Assembly (NCBI RefSeq): GCF_020497125.1
Contig: NC_059072.1
Span: forward strand, 72,299,697 to 72,363,696
DNA length: 64,000 nucleotides
Reading direction: 5' to 3'
Origin: Mauremys mutica
Taxonomy: Eukaryota > Chordata > Testudines > Geoemydidae
The notes beneath the pieces are model-generated. The model searched no databases, was not told the origin of the DNA, and was given only the letters and a program-made list of their open reading frames with translations. Below are positions 35,280 to 47,855 of this stretch, one piece after another. Within the stretch, counting starts at the first letter, position 1. Each line of letters begins with the position of its first letter. The position numbers were made by a program, and so were the translations under genes.

Positions 35280-37293
35280 GTCTGGAAAACTATTGCTTCT
35301 AAATCATTCTGAGATGGCAAATGGAGGGAGTGTATGAGTACCTCTAAGCAGTGGCTCTCAAACTGTAGCCTGTGCGCCATAATCCTGACACTCCTTTAAG
35401 CAGTGTCTGGAGCTGTTTCTATCACACTGATGAAATATGCATAATTGAAAGGAGAGTTGATCCTGGAATCCTGTCATATTTCAGCTGTCAAATAGTAGGT
35501 CTTTCATTTCTACCAGAGTCCTCTTGGATTCTTCTCCCTGTTTATTGTACAGGAATTGAAGCTAGTTAATGTTTGTTTCTCTACTGAGTAGATGTGTTTT
35601 AATTTATCGATGATATTACTATTGAAGAATTGGCAAACACGCAGGAGGATAAAACCAAACTCCAAAGTGACCAGGGCATAGAAGGGAGGGCACCAAACAA
35701 TGAGAATATTCAGTACTGTTCATGTAAAGACTTAAACTAAGGAAGAGGAATTAGGCAGTAAAGAATGCAACATACATGGAAGAAGCCAATCAGGTGTTTC
35801 CAACAAGCAAGTTCATTTTCATCACTGACACTGTCACCACCACAACATATGAGAGAAGAGTGACATTAAAATAAAGGGTGAGATTTTTGTTCTGTGCCTC
35901 TAAGAGATGCAGAACAGAACTTGCTTGTGAGGGGGTTCTTAAGAGGCAGATTTACAGCTGTCATCCACAGTTTTTGCACTGGGGGAATCCTCCCTTGTCT
36001 GGAGGGAGGCTTTCAGGGACCCTTTTTGCTGCTCTGACCCTTTTGTGCATCATACATGGCCTGGAGCAGGGATAAGGATCTCAACCAATATTGTTTTAAA
36101 ACCCAGCAGTCTAAGTTACCACTCTCCTTTGGGTCTCCCAATGTTTCCTTTCTTCTTCAGGTTTGTTCTTTGGACTCTCCAGTCTTGCTAACACTTAAGC
36201 ACAGGCATAACTCCACACATTCAAGGAGCCCCCTGGTTTTCAATTTGTCTATTCACTTGAGTGATGTTATGCATGTGCCTACGTGGTTATAGTATAAAAC
36301 ATTAAATAATAAGCTCCCTGGGACAGTGTACAGTGTTGTACAGAATCTGAGGACTGTAAAGTACCTTTCTGAATGATTAGATGCCTAAATCCCATTAAAA
36401 ATCTGGCCTTTATATGCTTGGGAAAGACTGTTAGATAGTCCAGCAGATGATTTGCCTTGAGTCGTGGTCCTTAATATGTATACGGATCACTATTCTTAAA
36501 CACCTTCATAAGAGGGGGAAGGAAACCTTCATGAGTTTCCACATTTGAACACCCCCTACTGTTTTCCCTAATCAAAAGTCTTCTGTTTTCCTCTGAAGCT
36601 GGATTTTGTTCATTAATATGTAGATGTCACTGTTGTACAGATAAACTTCAACTCAATGTTTATTAGGCCATTAACAGGCCAAGAAATCACTGTGTTGTTT
36701 TCAAACCAACCTTCTAATGGTATTAGTTTGAAGCTAAGTGCCTCACTGACCAAAATTATTGCTTTCAGACATAAAACAAAGTGTTATAAAACTAACATAA
36801 ACACTGTGGACTGATCATTTTTGTTGCCATGATACGTGGTTAGATTCTGCTCCTAACTCTCTCAGATGAATCATTTGATCACAGGCAGCTTTCACAAAAT
36901 CTGTTTCATATTTGCCAGGTGTTTGAACCAGGAAGTGTGAAATATTGATTTTAAGCACTAATAGTATCCATTGAATATGATGATGTAATTTACTACATAC
37001 TAGGAACAATCACTGTGAACAAACAACAACAATATGTGTAGATTCCTGGAATTGCTGTGTCATATTAACTCATCACAGTTTTCTTTATGAAATTGTTCCT
37101 TCACCACTAGAGCAGCACCCACAGTGAATGTCTGATGAATGAGAGATGTGCTAAATTATTAAAAACTTTGTAAACAGAAAAAAATCCATTTTAAAGATAG
37201 CAAATGAGGAAATTTGATTATTTCTACTATTAAAAAATCTTAAATTGGTATTTGTTTCCTAACTCTGTAACTAAAAGCTGGCACTTGTATTCT
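35280..37293. other. No gene seen
   Basis: Unique AT-rich sequence. A lone CAGTGGCTCTCAAACTGTAG (about 35353) looks like one end of a Charlie-type hAT element without its partner. A decayed palindromic copy lies near 36365-36410. Confidence 0.55.
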
Positions 37294-37301
37294 GAGACCG
37301 T

Positions 37302-37753
37302 CAGGGCTGCCCAGAGGATTCAGGGGGCCTGGGGTCTTCGGTGGCGGGGTGCCCTCGCTTCGGTGGTAATTCGGCGGCAGGGGGTCCTTCTGGTGCGGGA
37401 CCCGCCGCCGAAGTGCCCCGAAGATCCGCAGCGGAGACCCCCCGCCGCTGAATTGCTGCCTAATTACCACCGAAGCAGGACCCTGCACTTCGGCGGCGGG
37501 TCCCGCTTCGGCGGTAATTCGGCAGAGGGGGGTGCGTCCGCCCCGGGGCGGAAGGACCCCCCCCGCTGCCCTCAAGACCTGGAGTGGAAGAAGCTCCAGG
37601 GGCCCGGGCCCCGCAAGAGTTTTCCGGAGCCCCCGGAGCGAGTGAAGGACCCCACTCCAGGGGCCCTGAAAAACTCTTGTGGGGGCCCCTGTGGGGCCCG
37701 AGGCCTGGGGCAAATTGCCTCACTTGCCCCCCCTCCCTCTCTGGGCAGCCCTG
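37302..37753. mobile_element. GC-rich hAT-type MITE, copy 1
   Basis: A 452-bp element with terminal inverted repeats CAGGGCTGCCCAGAG and the inverse of CTCTGGGCAGCCCTG. Flanking octamers GAGACCGT (37294-37301) and GAGAACAT (37754-37761) match at 6 of 8 positions. The interior repeats TTCGGCGG and GGTAATTCGG words in both orientations. Overlapping frames up to 172 codons on both strands are compositional. The sister copy at 63073-63499 is similar over its whole length. Confidence 0.82.
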
Positions 37754-37979
37754 GAGAACATGAAATCTAGTAAATTAGCATTCGGTTAAACTTCCAATCT
37801 GCAATGTAGAGAGATGCTTGTATTTTAAAGCAACTTTGGGGCCCTGTTCTGCTCTTTCACACTCTTGGTAGGTAGAGGGGTGATATTTTCTCCATTCTGA
37901 GTATACAAGTCAATCTTTGTCCTTCAGTGTTCCTTGGGTCTAACATCCAAGGTGCATCTTTAAGTCCATACCTCTCTTA

Positions 37980-38218
37980 GGCCAGGTCTACACTACAGAC
38001 CTATATTGGTATAACAACATTGGTCAGGATGTGAAAAATCCACACCCCTGAACAAGGTGGTTACACTGACCTAACCCTCCATGTAGACAGCACAGAAACT
38101 CTCCCATTGAGATAGCTACTTCCTCTTGGGGAGGTTGATTAACTACACCAACGGGAGAAGCTCTCCCGTTGGCATATAGTGGCATCTTCACTAAACACTG
38201 TAGCCCTTAGACAAGCCC
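37980..38218. mobile_element. Harbinger-type MITE
   Basis: Left end GGCCAGGTCTACACTAC after TTA (37977-37979). The right end AGACAAGCCC is followed by TTA (38219-38221). It is 239 bp with an internal inverted CGGGAGAAGCTCTCCCG (about 38152-38168). The right arm lost part of its terminus (ACTGTAGCCCTTAGACAAGCCC instead of a full GTGTAGACAAGCCC). It ends 21 bp before the larger Harbinger element. Confidence 0.75.
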
Positions 38219-38585
38219 TTAGAAGGATGTAAAGACTTAGGCCTGGTCTACACTACAAGGTTAGGTCGAATTTAGCCATGGTAGGTCGATTTTTATAACG
38301 AATGCATCTACACAACCAACCCCATTGCGCTGACTTAAAGGGCTCTTAAAATCAACTGCTGTACTCCTCCCTAACGAGGGGAGTAGTGCTAAAATTGACC
38401 TTCCTGGGTCAAATTTGGGGTATTGTAGACACAGCGCTGTGCAATTTGATGGTATTGACCTCTGGGAGCTATCCCAGGGTGCTACAATGTGACCGCTCTG
38501 CACAGCACTTTCAACTTCGATGCACTAGCCTGGTACACAGGAAAAGCACTGGGAACTTTTGAATTTCATTTCCTATTTGGTCAGC

Positions 38586-39113
38586 ATGGAACTCAGCAGA
38601 ACAGTGACCTTGCAGTCCCAGAATTGCAAACGAGCTCCAGCATGGAGTGAATGGGAGACAGTGGATCTGATTGCTGTATAGGGAGAAGAATCTGTGCAGG
38701 CAGAACTCCAATCCAGCAGAAGAAATGCTAATATATATGCCAAAATCGCACAGGGCATGGTGGACAGAGGCTACACCAGGGACACACAGCAGTGCCACGT
38801 GAAAATAAAGGAGCTCAGGCAAGCCTACCAAAAGACAAAGGAGGCAAACGGTCGCTCTGGGTCAGAGCCCCAGACATGCCGCTTCTATGAATAGCTGCAT
38901 GCCATTCTGGGGGGGGGACCTTACCAGTACACCAACACTCTCTGTGGACACCTGCAAGGTGACAGCCTAATGCAACACAGATGAGGATTTTGTGGATGAT
39001 GAGGAGGAGGAGAATGAGCAGCAGGCAGGTGGCCAGGACCTTTTCCTCACCATGGAGCCAATACCTTCCCAGGGCCTATTGTTACCGGACCCTGAAGGCA
39101 GAGAAGGCCTGGT
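38586..39113 (+). pseudogene. Harbinger Myb/SANT-like DNA-binding protein, broken
   Basis: In Harbinger elements this accessory protein binds the ends and helps bring the transposase into the nucleus. From ATG 38586 the frame reads APAWSEWETVDLIAV, a first helix of a trihelix/Myb fold, then an in-frame TAG where tryptophan is usual. Next come NIYAKIAQGMVDRGY and QCHVKIKELRQAYQKTKE (second and third helices), then TAG after CRFYE where glutamine is usual. A frameshift near 38970 opens the acidic stretch DEDFVDDEEEENE. A GTGAGTG donor-like site follows GREGL near 39112. At least three lesions. Confidence 0.85.
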
Positions 39114-39619
39114 GAGTGCATATTTGTACCAAAACTATGGGGATTAAAAGCAATTGTGTTTAATGTTTGATTTGCCCTGAACAACTAGGATGCATTCGCG
39201 GCCAGTACAGCTACTGGAAAAGTCTGTTAACATGTCTGGGCATAGAGCGGGAATCCTCCAGGAACATCTCCATGAAGCTCTCCTGGAGGTACTCTGAAAG
39301 CCTTTGCAGAAGGTTTCTGGGGAGGGCTGCCTTGTTTCGTCCTCCACGGTAGGACACTTTACCACGCCAAGCCAGTAGCAAGTGGTCTGGAATCATTGCA
39401 GCACAAAGCATGGTGCAGCGAATGGTCCTGGGTTTTGGTCTCATTCATGCAACATTCGGTCTTTATATTTTTTGTGTCAGCCTCAGGAGAGTGATATCGT
39501 TCATGGTCACCTGGTTGAAATAGGGGAAGTTTTGTAAAGGAACAGTAATCCCCCGTTTGGTGATCCCCGACACATTAGACCCTGGGCTTGCTGGGCTGTT
39601 GGTGCTTGGCTAAAAGTGA
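39114..39619. other. Harbinger interior between the two genes
   Basis: Presumed ends of the two convergent genes. Frames on both strands (for example 39144-39444 minus, 39167-39352 plus) have no domain that I recognise. It may include an intron and 3' exon of the Myb-like gene. Confidence 0.5.
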
Positions 39620-40709
39620 TCATCCTGGAGAATAGCCATGTGGGGTGGGGAGAGGGGGAGGGGTGTGCTGCACATTCACCCCAAAACTGCAGCCCCTCCT
39701 TTTAAATGGCAATTGCAGCACAGTGTATGGCTTCATGAGCCATGGGAGTAAGGAGTAGGCTGGGTCCCCAAGGATAACTACTGGCATTTCAACATCCCCA
39801 ACAGTAATTTTCTGGTCTGGGAAGAAAGTTCCTTCTTGCAGCTTTTTGAATAGCCCAGAGTTCCAAAAGATGCGAGTGTCATGCACCTTTCCTGACCACC
39901 CCATGCTGATTTCGGTGAAACGGCCCTGGTGATCCACCAGGGCTTGCAACACCGCTGAGAAGTACCCCTTGCGGTTTATGTACTTTTTGGCAAGGTGCTC
40001 CGGTGCCAAGATAGGGATATGCATTCTGTCTATCGCCACAGTTAGGGAAACCCATTGCAGCAAAGCCATCCACTATGACTTGCACATTTTCCAGAGTCAC
40101 TACCCTTCTTAGCAGAAAGGTATTGATTGCCCTGGCTACTTGGATCACAGCAGCCATTACGGTAGATTTTCCCACTCCGAATTGATTCCCGATTGACTGG
40201 TAGCAGTTAGGTGTTGCAAACTTCCACAGGGCTATTGCCACTTGCTTTTCAACTGTTAGGGCAGGTCTCACCTTGGGATTCCTGTGCTTCAGGGCAGGGG
40301 AAAGCAACTCACAAAGTTCCATGAAAGTGACGTTACGCATGTGAAAGTTTCGCAGCCACTGGGAATCATCCCATACCCGCAACACTGTGCAGTCCCACCA
40401 GTCTGTGCTTGTTTGCCAGGCCCAGAATTGACATCCCACTGTATCAATGTGACCCAATGCTGCCATGATATCCCAATAGCCACATCCTGTGCTTTCAGGA
40501 ATGTGTGTGTCCATGTCTTCCTCACAATCTTCCTCGTACTGGCGGCTTCTAGCTAGGCTCTGCCCATACTGCAGGATAATGTGCGAGGTGTTTGCAATGC
40601 TCACAAAAGCAGTGTGCAGCGGAGCGGGCTCCATGCTTGTCGTGCTATGGCGTCTGCACGGATAACCCAGGAAAAAAGGCATGAAATGATTGTTTGCCAG
40701 TGCTTTCAA
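39620..40709 (-). pseudogene. Harbinger DDE transposase (HARBI1-like), broken
   Basis: Two overlapping frames (40709-39879, then 40069-39620). The first, probably starting at the MEPAPLH methionine (residue 26), has a helix-turn-helix-like region at about residues 155-190 (ALWKFATPNCYQSIGNQFGVGKS is the core). A small deletion near 40035-40045 shifts the frame at PNCG. The second carries AIDRMHIPI with the first catalytic aspartate (glycine replaced by arginine next to it), GWSGKVHD, and GDPAYSLLPWLMKPY with the second aspartate. After that similarity ends and the glutamate of the triad is missing. A defunct nuclease gene, homologous to the domesticated HARBI1 family. Confidence 0.9.
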
Positions 40710-40994
40710 TGAGGGAGGGGAGACTGATGACAGGTACCCAAAACCACCTGCGACGATGTTTTTGCCCCATCAGGCATTGGGAGCTTAACCCAGAATTCCA
40801 ATGGGCAGCAGGGACTCTGGGATAGCTACCCACAGTGCACCACTCCGTGTGTTGATACTAGCCACAGTATTGAGGATGCACTCTGACGACGTAGTGCGCT
40901 TTGTGGGGACATGTACGATCAACGATATAAAATCGGTTACTAAAGATCGACTTCTATAAAATTGACTTAATTTCATAGTGTAGACATGCCCTTA

Positions 40995-41844
40995 GGCTCT
41001 TAAACTCACAGGTCTGGGTGTGGTTCTAGCTGTGAAATTATAGGCAACAGCAGAGTGGGAGATTTGTGGATCACAGTGGAGTCTAAAACTGGGATTTAGG
41101 CCTCTAAGTCTGGGGTATAGATGCTCTTTACCTTTGAGGATCTGGGCCTAAATTTCTGTCCATCCTTACAGGACCTGTGGTCCAATTCTTGCCCTCCAAG
41201 TCACCTAAAGCAGAGAAGGAGATATGGAAATTAACCACCCATTTATGAGCCTTATAATCATGATACTGTTTAATACCTGCACTCGATGTTTAACTGTATA
41301 ATAAAGAAGAAATACATCTTTTTCTTTAGATTGTAAGAACAGAATAGACTCTCAGTAGAAGACCAGGAAGTTCTGTCTGTGATGGGATGTTGGCAATAAT
41401 CCCATAGTTGCCACTGACAGCTGGAGAGGAGTCAGAAGGATGGGTTTTCTGGCACATGTATTGATAACAAGATGTTGTGTAGTGACTCTTAGAGGGAACC
41501 CCGTGCTGCACCAGTAGCTCTGCAAGTGAGGAGAAAGTGCTGTGCAACCATAAGGGAACCTAAAGAAGGCTAAACAGATGCTTGTGTTGGCTCCTTGTTG
41601 AGGGGATGAGGGAAGGGAGCTACCTAATAATATGATTGGACACAGGTACTCTGTACGTGCATAAGGAGACTGTAACTAAACTGTGTCTAATGGTCCAAGT
41701 AAACGATCCATCTAAAAGACCTTTACCTGTTTCATTCTCTGACTTTGGTGCTTTGCCAGGGAGCTTATCTGTTCAGTACAATGAAGCTGGGTGGAGGCTT
41801 CTTGTTGCCATGGTGTTCTCTGTAGTGCCTAGTGTTTTTCATCT
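40995..41844. other. No gene seen
   Basis: A palindromic-family arm (CCTTTGAGGATCTGGGCCTA, near 41133) and its partner GGATTTAGGCCTCTAAG lie at 41092-41152. The rest is unique. Confidence 0.55.
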
Positions 41845-42005
41845 GTAGATTTCAAAGTGTTTTAGAAAAGTGGACAAAACTATAAGTATTCCTATTTATT
41901 TTATAGGTAGGGAAACTGAGGCTCGGGGAGGCTAAATCGCACACAGTAAATCAGTAGCCCAGATGGGTGTAAACCTCAGTTCTCCTTGGGCCCAGTTCCA
42001 AGCCT
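41845..42005 (-). mobile_element. MIR-type SINE fragment
   Basis: Reverse-orientation MIR/CORE-SINE words in order: TTCAAAGTGTTTTAGAAAAG, GGGAAACTGAGGCTCGG, AAATCGCACACAGTAAATCA and CTCAGTTCTCCTTGGGCCC. A diverged, ancient copy. Confidence 0.7.
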
Positions 42006-45000
42006 TTTCCAGTGGACCAACCCCCGCTCCCCCCCGTCTTCCTTGGCACCTTCAGTGTCACTGTTCGGTGAATACTATCAATACTTAAATATTATTATTG
42101 CCTTTCGTAGAAACTCATTAAATCACCATCCCTGTGTGATGGGAGTTTACAGATGTGGGAAAAAATGAAGGGTGAAACAAGAAAGGCACGCATCGCCTGG
42201 ACATTTGCATTGTACTTAATTTCCTTTTAGAGGGTAACAAAAGTTGTTGACTTCAGTGACCTTTGGATCAGGCTAATAGGGACTGCTCCTTTTTCCACTG
42301 AAGACAATGGCAAAACCAACAGTGACTTCACTGGGATAGGGATTGGGCCCAGACTGACTTTTCTGTATTAGAATAATGATAACTGTGTGAATGATTTGCA
42401 TTCCAAATTCAGCTGCTGCACCCAGAAGGAGCTTACCAATAGATTGATGCATCTAAATATCACTTTATTGAGAGATTGTAATCTAAAATTAATCAATATA
42501 ACAAATAGAAAAGGCACAATTGATTAAATAGAATTAGAACCCTTTATCTATTCATGGAACAGAGTGTTAATCTCATGTGACAGGTCTGAACAACTTTTTG
42601 TCTCCTCAGGAATAAAATTAAATGAACGTTGTATTTGGCAAATTGAACTGCAAAGCTTCAGGAAAAGTGAAGTCTATAGTGGCTTATTACCAAAGTACAG
42701 TGTTAGTAATGTCCCAGATTCATTTTAAGTCACACCTGGTTGATAGGAATCAGTATGAAATCACCACTTTATTTAGTTTGGTAACTATACTGGACTTTCC
42801 TCAGTTAGGCACAATTTAGCAATACATCCCTATTCAGCAAGGGCCTTATCCAAAGTCAATGGAAGACTCCAAGTGATGTAACCGGGCTTTGGCTCAGGCC
42901 TCAAACTGTTTAAAAATGTACTTTGGTCCCATTGACTTCAATAGATCTTAAGTATGTGCTTAAATACTTTGTTGAATAGGGATGGAGTTAAGCATATGCT
43001 TTTATTATATTTCTGAACTGTCCTTTATGATTCACAGGCTATAAAACCGAATATCCAGAATTTAGAATAAACCTCACACAAATAATGCTTCAGTCTAAAA
43101 CATTTCTATTCTACTTATCAGATTCTAGTGTTTCTCATTTGCTTCTGTTGTTGTCCTGTTTGATGCATTCCAAATTCGTTTGCCTTTCACTGTAATGCTT
43201 GTTATGCTGGTTAGCATCATGTTCATTTTGACTTAGTAACGGATGCTATAACAGCAGTCATAACCTGTTGTCAGAACTGGAATCTGATTATGATGATTTT
43301 AAAAAGTGATTTGGGAAAATATTTCTTTTAATCACTATAGGCTTAAACCACTTTCAGACAGGATGGAAAAAACATCTGATTCAGAAAAAAAACATCATTT
43401 TTATGGAAACTTAAAATTAGAATGGAACTCTACTGATTTTCCTCTGCTGGGGATCTGCCATCAAATTTAGCCCAGAGTGACAATGAATTTCTTTTGCGTA
43501 ACTGTTTCTGCTATGCTGTTCCCATCCTCTTCTGCTGACTTCTAAAAGACAGTGACTGACCTGCTTTCATTATGGATTCTCTGTCAGACAAAAGGTAAGT
43601 GGGGCCGTCTCTACAGTCAATGTGAGGTGACATGAGGAGCATAGTGGAACAATGGGCAATGTTATGAAATTCCAAGGGAACTGGAGGAAATCTCTTCAAC
43701 TTTCACCACTGGAGAGAGATTTGGGGTGAAAGAATTAATTTTCCTCACACAACTTAGGCGTCAATGGTATAACATTGTCCCACCAAAGCCTCGGTTAATT
43801 GTAGAGGACAGGAGAAATCAGGTGTCATTAATCCTATTGCCACTTTCATTGTGCATTTCAGGAGTGCAATGTATTTCTAAAGGTTTTCTGAAGATGGAAT
43901 GTTTTCAGATGGCTCTTTTTGCAATTATTGTGAGGAAGTAAATTGATAGCTTAATGAAATCCAGCCACCCTCTTCACTCTGTGGGAAAAGAAGTTCCAGT
44001 GAGCGGGATGGGGAACTGTCTCCTAAGGATAGGGCTAAAGGTGTATGAGTATGTGTTTTTAAAAAAAGTTGTGTTGGATCAGCGCAAAAAAAAAGTATGT
44101 GAAGGGGAGACTACACAGCAAGAGGCTGAATGTATTCACTGTGATGGAGGCTGGCTTCATGTTCCAAGGTGACATTTTCAGCTTTGGTAAAAAATAAGCA
44201 CAAATACTGATAACAGGACCATACATTTTTTTCCTCCTTGCTTTCACTGCTTTTCTAAACTTCACAGTTTGATGCTTAATCTCTAGCCTCAAATTTGCAG
44301 CTTGTAGTTTGTTGGATTTTTTTTTTTGGCAAAATGCCATGATGTAACTAAAAATAACTAGGACAGCATGAGCCAGGGTGGTATTACAAACAGTAAGTGG
44401 AGCTTAGCCATCTTTAGCCTCTGTTCTGTTCAGAGTGGAGGGTGGGAATTGACCTGACCTTGTACCTAAAGAGGATTGGTATCCCTCCATTCGGTGTCTT
44501 TTCCCTGCCTCAGCTCACCTTGAACAAAGAGCTTGAAAGGCATCCTGTCTAGATTTATTTCGACCGAAACTATTGGATCAGCCTCATAAAATTAGCCATT
44601 GGGAAAAGGGAGGATGGGTGAATAGCATATGAGCAGAGCTGAATACTGAAGATAGTTTCCAGCCCGTGGTGAAAGGACCTTTAAGAAACCTGGGCTGGTT
44701 CCTTCATGCAGGCCCCCACCATGGAGTGAGTTCATGATCCTTGTCAGATATTTTTCAATTAAAGCGCCTTCCTTTACAAAAAAAAAAAGAGAGAGAGAGA
44801 GAGGTACATATTAGAGAGGACAGCCTAGGACATGTGATCACTGCTAGAGGCTCTTCTTCAGCAGTCTGACTAGGAGAATGGCCTCAGGCTAGACCGCTGT
44901 GGAAAAAAATGTTTCTTGTCTCCTTTCAAGGTGAGGCAAAGGTGGAGGGTTTTTTCCACGGTATGTATTGTTTTCTCTGTGTATAACGATCCATTCTTAT

Positions 45001-45354
45001 AGTTCAGGCTGCATTTGTATGTATTATAAGGCTGTTTCTAACAGTCCAGCCATTTTATATCGCATCTGAGGGAGACTTGAAATGCAGGCCGTGAGCCTAG
45101 AGACAAACTCATTTTATTTTGCAGAAAATCCCCCTAAGGAGCCATATCATTTTGTCACGCGGATAGGGAATAATGTTTAATTGTCAAACTCTGTAAGTTT
45201 CATCTCCAGGAGACCCATCACATGGAGGCTGCAACTGGTATGCAATACAGAGGCTGAGATGAGGGCATCACATTTGTACTCTGCAACTTCCACTGGCTCC
45301 CCATTTCCAGACCAAATTCAAAATCCTGGCCCTAAACTAACTGATTAATAGAGA
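42006..45354. other. No gene seen
   Basis: AT-rich unique sequence with several palindromic-family traces (near 42300, 42855 and 42929). No frame above 93 codons. Confidence 0.6.
44777..44803. repeat. (A)n(GA)n microsatellite
   Basis: A dozen A residues run into eight or so GA units. Simple repeat, with no further feature. Confidence 0.9.
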
Positions 45355-46536
45355 ATTAAAGGAGGGTACTATAATTAATGCAAATTAACATGCGTTTATG
45401 GAAAATGGAGACTGTAAATATCTAGAGTTTTTTTTAGGAAAAATTACAAGTTTGGTTGATAAAGATAATAGTGCTGACATAATATACTTAGACTTGGAAC
45501 TGCATCAAATTTTGATATTAAAAAATTAAAACAATATAAAATTAACATAGCACATATTAAATGGATTAAAAACTGGCTAATGCACAGGTCTCAATCTGTA
45601 ACTGTAAACAAGGAATTGTCATCAAGCAGGTGTGTTTCTAGTGTGGTGTCACAGAAATCGGTTCTTGGCCCTATGCTATTTAGCATTTTTATTAATGACA
45701 TGGAAGAAAACATGAAATCATCACTGATAAAGTTTACAAATGACACACACATTGGGGGGAATGGTAAATAATGAAGAGGATCAGGCACTGATTCAGAGCA
45801 ATCTGGATCGCTTGGTAAACTGGGGGTGCACGCAAACAATGTGTTTGACTCTAAAAAGGGTTTAGGGATCGTGATAGATAAGCAACCAAACATAGCTTCT
45901 AGTGTAACACTGTGGCCAAAAGAGTTAATGCGATCCTGGGATGCATAAACAGGAGAATCTCAAGTAGGAGAAGTGGGTTATTTTACCTCTATATTTAGCA
46001 CTGCTGCAACTGCTGCTGGAATACTCTGTCCAGTTCTGGCACCCACAATTCAAGAAGGATAAATTGGAGAGGGTTGAGAGAAGAGCCACGAAAATGAATG
46101 TAGCATTATTAGAAAAACATGACTTAGAGTGATATTCACAGAGCTCAATCTATTTAGCTTAACAAAGAGGAAGGGGTGATTTGATTACAGTCTATAAGTA
46201 CCTACAAGGGGAACAAATATTTAATAATGGGCTCTTTAATCTAGCAGTGAAAGATGTAACATGATCCTCTGGTTGGAAGTGGAAGCTAGACAAATTCAGA
46301 CTGGAAATAATTACCCTCACTGTCAAAAATGTATACTTTAAGCACTGAAACAATTTACCAAAGTTCATGGTGAATTCTCCATTACTGGCAATTTTTAAAT
46401 CAAGACTGAATGTTTTCCTATAAGATATGCTCTAGTTCAAAGGGAACTATTGGAGGAAGTTCTATGGCCTTTGTCATACTGGAGGTCAGAAGAGATGATC
46501 ACAATGGTCCCTTCTGGCCTTGGAATCTCTGAATCT
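45355..46536 (+). mobile_element. CR1 LINE, old degenerate copy
   Basis: Starts inside ORF2: GTGCTGACATAATATACTTA encodes the ADIIYLDL part of palm motif A. GPMLFSIFINDMEEN, KFTNDTHIGG (the FADD block, with one aspartate changed to asparagine and the other kept) and a long frame-shifted tail follow. It ends with GGTCCCTTCTGGCCTTGGAA near 46536. Many indels and stops mark it as older than the copy at 31585-32833. Confidence 0.85.
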
Positions 46537-47639
46537 ACAAGACACTAAATGGAATTAGTACTTGGCTATCTCATAAGGCCAGCTCATCATCTGTGAGCCA
46601 CTGGAGCTGCCTGTGCCCCACAGTAGTAATGGAACTGCAGAGACTCTCAGAGTAAAGCTCTGAACTGCTGGGTGGAACATTTGTGGTAGTCGGACTGCCA
46701 GATCATGGACCACTTTGCCAGAGGAGATCAGACCAAGCCCACCTACATTTGGGTGAAATTTATGGCCTGGGATATGCAGGAAGTCAGATCACATATTTTA
46801 AGTCCCTCTATGCCTTAAACTCTATGACAAGCTATTCACATCAAAAGGCTAGGCTCCCATTTTCAAATAAGCATTTTCCCTAACAATGACTTCCCACAAA
46901 CCAACAAATCCCTAAAACGCGGGCCAGAGCAGAGAAGAGGACAGTTACTGGGTGTAACCCAACTGATTATCCCTTTGTGGGAAAGAATAGTAGCTGGGAG
47001 GAGGTGCAGGCAGTGTGGGCTGCCAGTATCTTAGTGCCTGAGGATCTAGAGAGAATCCCATCCAAACGAGGTCATTGGGAGAAAGTGCCTTCCCCTCTGC
47101 AATTAACAGTCCAATGAGGTGGGCTCCCATTGGTTGCTTGAATAGTCTTACCCCTTTGGAGGTGGCTGGAAATTATGGAATGAAAATTAATACTGCAATG
47201 AGGAAAAATTAATATCTGTGTTAACCAACAATTCTTCCACTGCTGATGCTTACAGCTGTTGAATGGCTTCATCTGTCTTTGTCTAGTCACAGTACCATTT
47301 TCCCCAGCGCTTCACATGCATATTTTGTAGAAGGGAGTATGCCACCTCAGGAGAAAAGGGGGGCATACAAACCAGCCTCATTTCCCCTCCTTCTGTGATT
47401 TACGATTGTTTGGCAAGTATTTCTGGTCCTTTGGCTCCCTTGTTCCCACACAGCAGAAAACATTAGACTGTTGCATTTAATTGATGACTAGGTAGGTTGA
47501 TGCAGGCAGTTTAAGTTGAAGAAGGTATTTTTCATTTTCTACATTAAATGGTTGTAGGCACACTTAAGAACTTGCTGCAGTGTATTTCAGGAGGGACTGT
47601 GTGTGGCGGACAAAGTGATCCCTCCGTGTAGTTTTCATA
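46537..47639. other. No gene seen
   Basis: Unique sequence without recognisable repeats or coding signals. Confidence 0.6.
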
Positions 47640-47855
47640 TTATCGTTTGCACTTACATAGCATCTAACATCTGAGGATCTCAAACTACTTTATAAACCCT
47701 GAGCTAAATTCACAAAATCCCTTTGAGATAGGGAAGTACCATTATCCCCTGTTTTACACCTAGGAAAACTAAAGCATGTACTGTAGAACTTAACTGATTT
47801 GCCTAATTCCACACAGAAGCCAGGAGCAGAACCTGGTTCAAAAGTCTAAGAAGAA
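47640..47855 (-). mobile_element. MIR/L2-type repeat fragment
   Basis: GATCTCAAACTACTTTATAA, CCCTTTGAGATAGGGAAGTA, TTATCCCCTGTTTTAC and GAAGCCAGGAGCAGAACC are in the order expected of a reversed MIR-type repeat. Strongly diverged. Confidence 0.6.

Larger units (their letters stand above)
38240..40991. mobile_element. PIF/Harbinger transposon, near full-length relict
   Basis: A 2752-bp element with terminal inverted repeats GGCCTGGTCTACACTA and the inverse of TAGTGTAGACATGCCC, flanked by a perfect TTA duplication (38237-38239 and 40992-40994). TTA or TAA targets are the hallmark of this superfamily. It carries the usual two genes in convergent orientation: a Myb/SANT-like protein on + and a DDE transposase on -. 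Both are broken. It may represent the source lineage of the MITEs with GTCTACACT ends at 18114 and 37980. Confidence 0.93.

Noticed and set aside
35350..35395. CAGTGGCTCTCAAACTGTAG as a full hAT element with CCTCTAAG and CCTTTAAG as duplication
   Set aside because: Only one terminus is present and the 44 bp between the octamers end in nothing like an inverse repeat. Recorded only as a possible lone end.
37240..37770. Frames of 157 and 172 codons on opposite strands as possible genes
   Set aside because: They lie inside a GC-rich hAT MITE with inverted ends. The same happens in the sister copy at 63073-63499, and the products are low-complexity proline, glycine and arginine-rich.
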